Below, one piece after another: positions 58,870 to 64,000 of a stretch of DNA of 64,000 nucleotides (positions are counted from its first letter, which is position 1; each line of letters begins with the position of its first letter). The position numbers and the translations under genes were made by a program. The notes beneath the pieces are model-generated. The model saw nothing but the letters and a program-made list of their open reading frames with translations. It had not been told where the DNA came from and made no database searches. Where the stretch lies: NCBI GenBank assembly GCA_943788005.1, contig CALSOP010000002.1:402573-466572 (forward strand). The letters run 5' to 3'. The stretch comes from an uncultured Gammaproteobacteria bacterium. Lineage in GTDB: Bacteria > Pseudomonadota > Gammaproteobacteria > Eutrophobiales > Eutrophobiaceae.

Positions 58870-60178
58870 CTAGTGAAGCCCCAATTTTTCGAGACGATAA
58901 CGTAAAGCGCGAAAGCTGATGCCAAGCAACTTAGCTGCTGCTGTTTTATTCCATTTCGTTTTTTCGAGCGCTTCAATAATTTTTTTCTTTTCTATATCAT
59001 CAAGCATTGAATCTAACGCCAAATCGCTATCGGTTCTCTCTATCGGCACCTCAGAAAGCAGAATATCTTGCGCATCTATTTGATTGTTTGTGCACAGTGT
59101 CACAGCTCGCTCAAGGATATTTTCTAATTCCCTCACATTCCCTGGGAAATGGTATGTCTGAAGTTTTTTTTCTGCGTCTTTGCTCAATTTGACATTTTCA
59201 GCATGGGAATCAAATGACATTTTTTCCAGTATATGATGTGTTAACAAAGGAATATCATCGACCCTATCTCTGAGTGGCGGAATCTTTATCTCAATTACAT
59301 TTATTCGGTAAAATAAATCTTGACGAAATAGACCCTGATTAACTTGCTCTGATAAATCAAAATTCGTCGCACTTAGAATCCTGACATCGACACGGAATTC
59401 ATTTTGAGAACCTACCGGCCGAATTACTTTTTCCTGGATCGCGCGTAGCAACTTAACCTGCATGTGCTGAGGTAACTCAGCGATTTCATCCAGAAATAAT
59501 GTGCCACCATCTGCTGCTTGAAAAAAGCCCTTCTTTATCAGAACTCGCGCCAGTGAAACTTCCCTTTTTGTGCCCAAAAAATTCACTTTCCATCAGATCA
59601 TGAGGTATGGCTCCACAATTGATCGGGACAAATGGTCTATCCGAACGTGGTCCATAATCATGAATCATATTGGCAACTAATTCTTTGCCCGTACCAGATT
59701 CACCACTGACATAAATGGGTGCTTGACTACGAGCAACCTTTTCGATCGTTTCTCGAAGCTCCTTGATAACCTTACTATTACCAATTATTGTCGGTTTCAA
59801 CTCAACATTCTTCGGCTTTATATTTAATGCGCTCTGCACGACAGTTCTTAGCGACTTTAAATCAATTGGCTTCGTCAGGAAATCAAAGGCACCATATTTT
59901 AAAGCTTGAATTGCACTGTCCATACTCCCATGCGCCGTAATTACGGCAATAGGAACTTGAGGAAAGCTTGTTTGCATTTCATTAACAAAGTCGACACCAT
60001 CGCCATCTGGTAATTTCATGTCTGTTAAACACAAATCAAACTCATGTTGGCTTAATAGATTCCTCGCCATTGCCAAGTCCTCCGCGCAATAACTATTGAT
60101 CTCCATCCGTTTCAACGTTATCCCCAATAACTCTCTAATATCAGGTTCATCATCTATAATTAATGCAAGTTGCGACAT
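58870..60178 (-). CDS. pilR: Sigma-54-dependent response regulator PilR (frame broken at 59521-59526)
   Basis: Activator of pilA. The receiver domain has the DD pair at 9-10 and phospho-acceptor D53 (CLTDMKLPDGDG). The AAA+ domain has Walker A GESGTGKELVANMIH, GSFTGAS (the sigma-54 contact loop, normally GAFTGA) and LFLDEIAELP. The C-terminal Fis-type helix-turn-helix is KTKWNKTAAAKLLGISFRALRYRLEKLG. The frame breaks in a run of six A (plus strand, 59521-59526): with five bases the text reads GLFQAADGGTLFLDE. One extra base is the simplest explanation. Total about 436 aa. The start is 3 bases after pilS. Confidence 0.9.
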
Positions 60179-60180
60179 CC

Positions 60181-61800
60181 CTATTCCAACTCGTCTTGTT
60201 TATTGATATGCATAAAACTCACTCTGAATATTGTCCCTTTGTTTGTTGTTGTATTTAGGACTAACGTGGCCTGATTTGCCTCACAAAGCTCACGAGCTAG
60301 ATATAAGCCTAGTCCGGAGCCCTTTGTTTCTGTTGTGAAGAATGGTTCAAACAACTGTTCCTTAACTTCATCCGAAATACCTGTGCCATAATCAATTATA
60401 TCAATATATGGCCTTTCAGAATCATCGCCCACATCACAAGACAGTGTCATGACGGGGACACTATGACTATAACGTTTTGCATTTTCGCATAGATTCCACA
60501 ACACTTGATATAATTGAGAAGGGTCCATCCGCACAAAAATATCTTTTTTATTAACTTGCAAGCGGATACTGTTTTTGGGCAACTTACATCGCGTTTCAAA
60601 TTCTTCGATAAACTTCATCAACCATGGCGTCAAGTCAAATCTTGCAGATGATGACTTTTCTCTGCGGCTAATACTTAAAACATTTTCTATTATATTATTT
60701 ATACGAAGTGAATGATCATTAATTATTTCAGTTAACCGTTGATCTTCAACTGTTAGAGACTCTGACTCACATAATAATTGACCAGCATGATTAATCGCAC
60801 CGAGTGGGTTCCGAATTTCATGCGCGATACTTGCTGTCAGCCTGCCTAGAGAAGCAAGTTTTAAATGCTGCGCACGTTGTTTCAACCTTGAAAAGTTTTC
60901 AAGAAATATTAAAATTTGATAGCTTGACTCTAACGTTAACTTTATGAATGAAACTTGTAGTTCAATTTCACCATCATCAAGCTTAATTACAACATTCTGT
61001 TTATTACTATTATAAAGCCAGTTATCAAGATGTTGTTTAATATAAGCATTAATGAAATAAGAAACTTTATTTGTGCTTTCACCCTGTTGCCCAATGAGAT
61101 GTTTTGCTGATTTATTTATTAATAAAATATTCATATCGCGATCCAAAACAATAATTCCGGACTGCATCCTCTGGACAATATGCTCATTTAATTTAGCAAG
61201 CTCGTTTATTTCAATTGCTTGCAGTTCTGCCAATGCTTCTGTTTCTTTTACTCTTGTAGCTAGTAAATTTCCGATAATAGCAATAATAAAAAATGTAGCA
61301 CCCAAGATCCCTGCATGAGTGTAATTTACAGAATAATAAAATTTAAAAAACTGAAGATACAATTCGTGTCCAAGCACAGAAAGAGTAGCAATAGCAGCAA
61401 ATAAGATTGCTATTTTTCCAACTCGTAGAAGACTGCCACCTGCGACAGCAATGGCAATTAACAATCCAAAACCACTACTTAGTCCATTACTTGAGTACAT
61501 CAATAAACTCAGCATTATGATGTCAATCAAAACATGGAAGGCAATCTGAAGGTTAAATCTCGGAAATTTAATCCTGATAAAATAGCTAAATACTATGGCT
61601 ATCAACAAATAAACATAGCATGTGTTTAAAAACAGAAACTCATCAAGACTTCCTAAGGGTTGAGGCAAACGGCCGATAAAAACTAAAAGTAGAAATAAAC
61701 CAGAAAGTAAACCACGATAAAAATTAAAATAGGCTAGTGCCTGCCAATTTATGGTTTTTTGATATTGCGAAGCGGGCGCTTTTTTATCAAAATTTCCCAT
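60181..61800 (-). CDS. pilS: Sensor histidine kinase PilS
   Basis: Membrane kinase that controls PilR. Six N-terminal helices (about residues 25-185) are followed by a PAS-like part (IVQRMQSGIIVLDRDMNILLIN). The H-box is SIAHEIRNPLGAINHAGQLL with the phospho-acceptor H327. The N-box is LWNLCENAKRYS, then DYGTGIS and FFTTETKGSGLGLYLARELC as the ATP-binding G-boxes. The 539 aa length is usual. It overlaps nothing, but pilR follows 3 bases later. Divergent from sucC with a 236-base gap. Confidence 0.93.
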   Translation of the reverse strand: MGNFDKKAPASQYQKTINWQALAYFNFYRGLLSGLFLLLVFIGRLPQPLGSLDEFLFLNTCYVYLLIAIVFSYFIRIKFPRFNLQIAFHVLIDIIMLSLLMYSSNGLSSGFGLLIAIAVAGGSLLRVGKIAILFAAIATLSVLGHELYLQFFKFYYSVNYTHAGILGATFFIIAIIGNLLATRVKETEALAELQAIEINELAKLNEHIVQRMQSGIIVLDRDMNILLINKSAKHLIGQQGESTNKVSYFINAYIKQHLDNWLYNSNKQNVVIKLDDGEIELQVSFIKLTLESSYQILIFLENFSRLKQRAQHLKLASLGRLTASIAHEIRNPLGAINHAGQLLCESESLTVEDQRLTEIINDHSLRINNIIENVLSISRREKSSSARFDLTPWLMKFIEEFETRCKLPKNSIRLQVNKKDIFVRMDPSQLYQVLWNLCENAKRYSHSVPVMTLSCDVGDDSERPYIDIIDYGTGISDEVKEQLFEPFFTTETKGSGLGLYLARELCEANQATLVLNTTTNKGTIFRVSFMHINKQDELE

Positions 61801-62036
61801 TAAATATTATCGATTGTTTTATTTGGCACGTTTATTGTTTGCTATATTTTAAAGTCGAAACTATGAGTCGAATAATATAAGATTATGGATAATCCATGGA
61901 TTAATAAATGCTTATTACGATTAAATTCATTAAAAAGTACCATAATAGAATCAAATTAATGAATGCATCGACTATTTTTACGAAAAAACACATTTCCACT
62001 ATCAATATCTCAATCTACCACTGTTAAGGACAAAAC

Positions 62037-63206
62037 ATGAACCTACACGAATATCAGGCAAAAAAACTATTCGAGGACTATGGCATACCCACCCCATCAG
62101 GTAAGCCGGCAGAATCTATTGCTGAGGCAAAACAGTGCGCCTCAGATCTAGGTGGTGACGGATGGATAGTCAAGGCTCAGGTTCATGCTGGTGGACGCGG
62201 CAAGGCGGGCGGAGTAAAAATTGCAAAAGGACAAGAAGAACTGGAGTCGATTGTCAGCTCATTACTCGGTTCTCAGTTAATCACAAAGCAATCAGCTCCA
62301 CATGGTCAGCCTGTTAACAAGGTGTTAATTGCTTCACTTTCCGATATCGCATCTGAACTGTATCTCGGTTTAGTCGTCGACCGAGCTAGCCGAAGAGTGG
62401 CCATCATGGCATCAACAGAAGGTGGAATGGATATTGAAGAAGTCGCCGCCACTCAACCTGAAAAAATAATCAGCGTTATAGTCGACCCTATTATTGGCCT
62501 ACAAGGTCATCAATGTCGTCGAATCGGGTTTGCATTGGGCTTTGATAATAATCAAAGAAAACAGTTAGCCTCTATCTTGCAAGGTTTGTACAAATTATTT
62601 ACTGAGAATGATTTGAGTCTGGTTGAAATCAACCCTCTTATTATTAACAAGGATGGTAATTTAGTAGCCATCGATGCAAAAGTAGGAATAGATGACAATG
62701 CCCTCTTTAGACACCCCCAGCTCGAAGAACTGCGAGATACGACTCAAGAAGATGAGAAAGAAAATATAGCACGACAGTTTGACCTGAATTATATCACTCT
62801 GGATGGCAACATCGCCTGCATGGTCAATGGTGCTGGCTTAGCAATGGCAACGATGGACATTATTCAATTGCACGGCGGTAAACCGGCTAACTTTCTTGAT
62901 GTAGGCGGCGGTGCAACTGCAGAAAGAGTCGCCGAAGCATTTAAATTAATTGTCTCTGACAAAAATGTAGAGGCGATTTTAGTGAATATCTTTGGCGGCA
63001 TCGTACGTTGTGATTTGATTGCGGAAGGTATTATACAAGCGGTGAAAGAAGTTGGTGTCGATGTCCCCGTTGTCGTCAGACTAGAAGGTACTAATGTTAA
63101 TGAAGGTAAAGCCGCTCTTGCAGAAAGTGGGCTTGACTTACTTGCAGCAGAGGATCTCTCTGATGCTGCCCAAAAGGCAGTTGCTGCTGTAGGAGGAGCA
63201 AAATAA
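62037..63206 (+). CDS. sucC: Succinyl-CoA synthetase (ADP-forming) beta subunit
   Basis: TCA-cycle enzyme subunit with an ATP-grasp N-terminal domain ([42 protein letters not shown]) and a C-terminal ligase-CoA domain ([35 protein letters not shown]). [28 protein letters not shown] holds the Mg2+ ligands. The 389 aa length is normal. Its TAA stop overlaps the sucD ATG by one base. Confidence 0.97.
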   Translation: MNLHEYQAKKLFEDYGIPTPSGKPAESIAEAKQCASDLGGDGWIVKAQVHAGGRGKAGGVKIAKGQEELESIVSSLLGSQLITKQSAPHGQPVNKVLIASLSDIASELYLGLVVDRASRRVAIMASTEGGMDIEEVAATQPEKIISVIVDPIIGLQGHQCRRIGFALGFDNNQRKQLASILQGLYKLFTENDLSLVEINPLIINKDGNLVAIDAKVGIDDNALFRHPQLEELRDTTQEDEKENIARQFDLNYITLDGNIACMVNGAGLAMATMDIIQLHGGKPANFLDVGGGATAERVAEAFKLIVSDKNVEAILVNIFGGIVRCDLIAEGIIQAVKEVGVDVPVVVRLEGTNVNEGKAALAESGLDLLAAEDLSDAAQKAVAAVGGAK

Positions 63207-64000
63207 TGGCAATTTTAATCGACAAAAATACTAAAGTAATTGTTCAAGGTTTTACCGGCCGTCAGGGCACCTTTCATGCTGAACAAGCCATTGATTACGG
63301 AACCCAATTAGTAGGCGGCGTTACCCCTGGTAAAGGCGGAGAAAAACATCTCGACAGACCTGTCTTCGATACGGTAGCAGACGCAGTAAACGAAACGGGC
63401 GCTAATGCAAGCATGATAATGGTACCGCCTCCCTTCGCAGCAGAAGCAATAACAGAAGCTGCTGAAGCAGGGATCAATATTATTGTTTGCATCACTGAGG
63501 GCATACCTGTTATTGATATGGTGAAAGCCAGAGCTTATGTTGACCAGTTTCCAGATATAAGACTTGTTGGCCCTAACTGTCCTGGCGTCATTACGCCTGG
63601 CCAATGCAAGATAGGCATAATGCCGGGCAGCATTCATAAGGTAGGCTGCATCGGTGTGGTTTCACGCTCTGGAACACTGACTTATGAAGCAGTTCACCAA
63701 ACCACAATGAACGGACTTGGACAAAGCACTTGTGTCGGTATTGGTGGCGATCCTATCAATGGCACGAACTTCATTGATTGCTTAGAATTATTTCAAGAAG
63801 ACCCTGATACGAAAGGTATCATAATGGTTGGTGAGATAGGCGGTACAGCAGAAGAAGAAGCAGCACAGTTCATTAAAGATAATGTTACTAAACCTGTTGT
63901 TGGCTACATCGCTGGCGTCACTGCACCACCCGGAAAAAGAATGGGCCATGCTGGCGCTATTATCTCAGGTGGAAAAGGAACTGCCGATGATAAATTTGCT
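63206..64000 (+). CDS. sucD: Succinyl-CoA synthetase alpha subunit (partial, runs off the window)
   Basis: Starts [29 protein letters not shown] with AGGAGG 15 bases upstream, inside the end of sucC. The CoA-binding Rossmann domain and the phosphohistidine region ([26 protein letters not shown], with the catalytic His) are present. 265 codons are within the window; about 25 C-terminal residues are missing. Confidence 0.96.
   Translation, partial: MAILIDKNTKVIVQGFTGRQGTFHAEQAIDYGTQLVGGVTPGKGGEKHLDRPVFDTVADAVNETGANASMIMVPPPFAAEAITEAAEAGINIIVCITEGIPVIDMVKARAYVDQFPDIRLVGPNCPGVITPGQCKIGIMPGSIHKVGCIGVVSRSGTLTYEAVHQTTMNGLGQSTCVGIGGDPINGTNFIDCLELFQEDPDTKGIIMVGEIGGTAEEEAAQFIKDNVTKPVVGYIAGVTAPPGKRMGHAGAIISGGKGTADDKFA

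Noticed and set aside
59521-59526. pilR homopolymer as a phase-variation switch
   Set aside because: Six bases is short for slipped-strand switching, and other genes in the window show indel errors.

Overview
The window is chromosomal DNA from an AT-rich gammaproteobacterium. This rests on typical gammaproteobacterial gene pairs and orders: ilvI-ilvN-ilvC-psd-like-pssA-leuA, arsC-wrbA, purM divergent from DUF2066-perM-hda, trmJ divergent from suhB, and pilS-pilR-pilA beside sucCD. No rRNA, tRNA, CRISPR array, phage or insertion sequence was seen. The species cannot be named from the sequence; a free-living or environmental, prototrophic, piliated bacterium fits.

Layout. 1-7.9 kb: a periplasmic four-EF-hand protein, a cation diffusion facilitator, then a minus-strand run of truncated haemoglobin, L,D-transpeptidase, an orphan family-5 binding lipoprotein, an STT3-like membrane glycosyltransferase, rlmD and a PolB-type exonuclease. 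7.9-16.7 kb: cysM, rimI, a family-4 uracil-DNA glycosylase and the branched-chain amino acid/phospholipid block leuA-pssA-psd-like-ilvC-ilvN-ilvI. 17-25.3 kb: proS, acyP, a probable sigma-54-dependent gene with a PilZ-like C-terminus, yihY, arsC, wrbA and an OafA-type acyltransferase. 25.6-32.9 kb: hda, perM, DUF2066, purM, two cell-surface genes, trmJ and suhB.

29.6-58.1 kb is mostly a very AT-rich glycan locus carried on both strands. It holds nucleotide-sugar enzymes (RmlB, RmlA-like, RffA-type aminotransferase, UDP-glucuronate decarboxylase, Gmd, a GDP-fucose synthase/ColC homologue and a ColD-like dehydratase), several GT2 and GT4 glycosyltransferases, four SAM methyltransferases, a radical SAM/SPASM protein, four large GT-C-like membrane proteins (two of TMTC type) and a TPR-glycosyltransferase. 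No Wzx, Wzy, Wza or WecA homologue is evident, so polymerisation and export must be encoded elsewhere, or the sugars are used for protein or lipid decoration. 58.1-61.8 kb is the type IV pilin gene with a sigma-54 promoter and its PilSR regulators. The window ends in sucC and a truncated sucD.

Two patches (about 9.24-12.1 kb and 26.3-28.1 kb) hold consecutive housekeeping genes broken by many single-base insertions and deletions, while flanking genes are intact. I read these as sequence-quality problems and give the reconstructed gene spans.

Most interesting points: an STT3/oligosaccharyltransferase-like protein with DHH..E and a TWDDG variant of WWDYG; a TMTC-like GT-C protein immediately downstream of pilA (candidate pilin glycosyltransferase); a PS-decarboxylase homologue that has lost all three catalytic residues; a 28-bp perfect palindrome upstream of a near-consensus -24/-12 promoter; and a GDP-colitose-like pathway inferred from a Lys-to-His change in an aminotransferase-fold enzyme.
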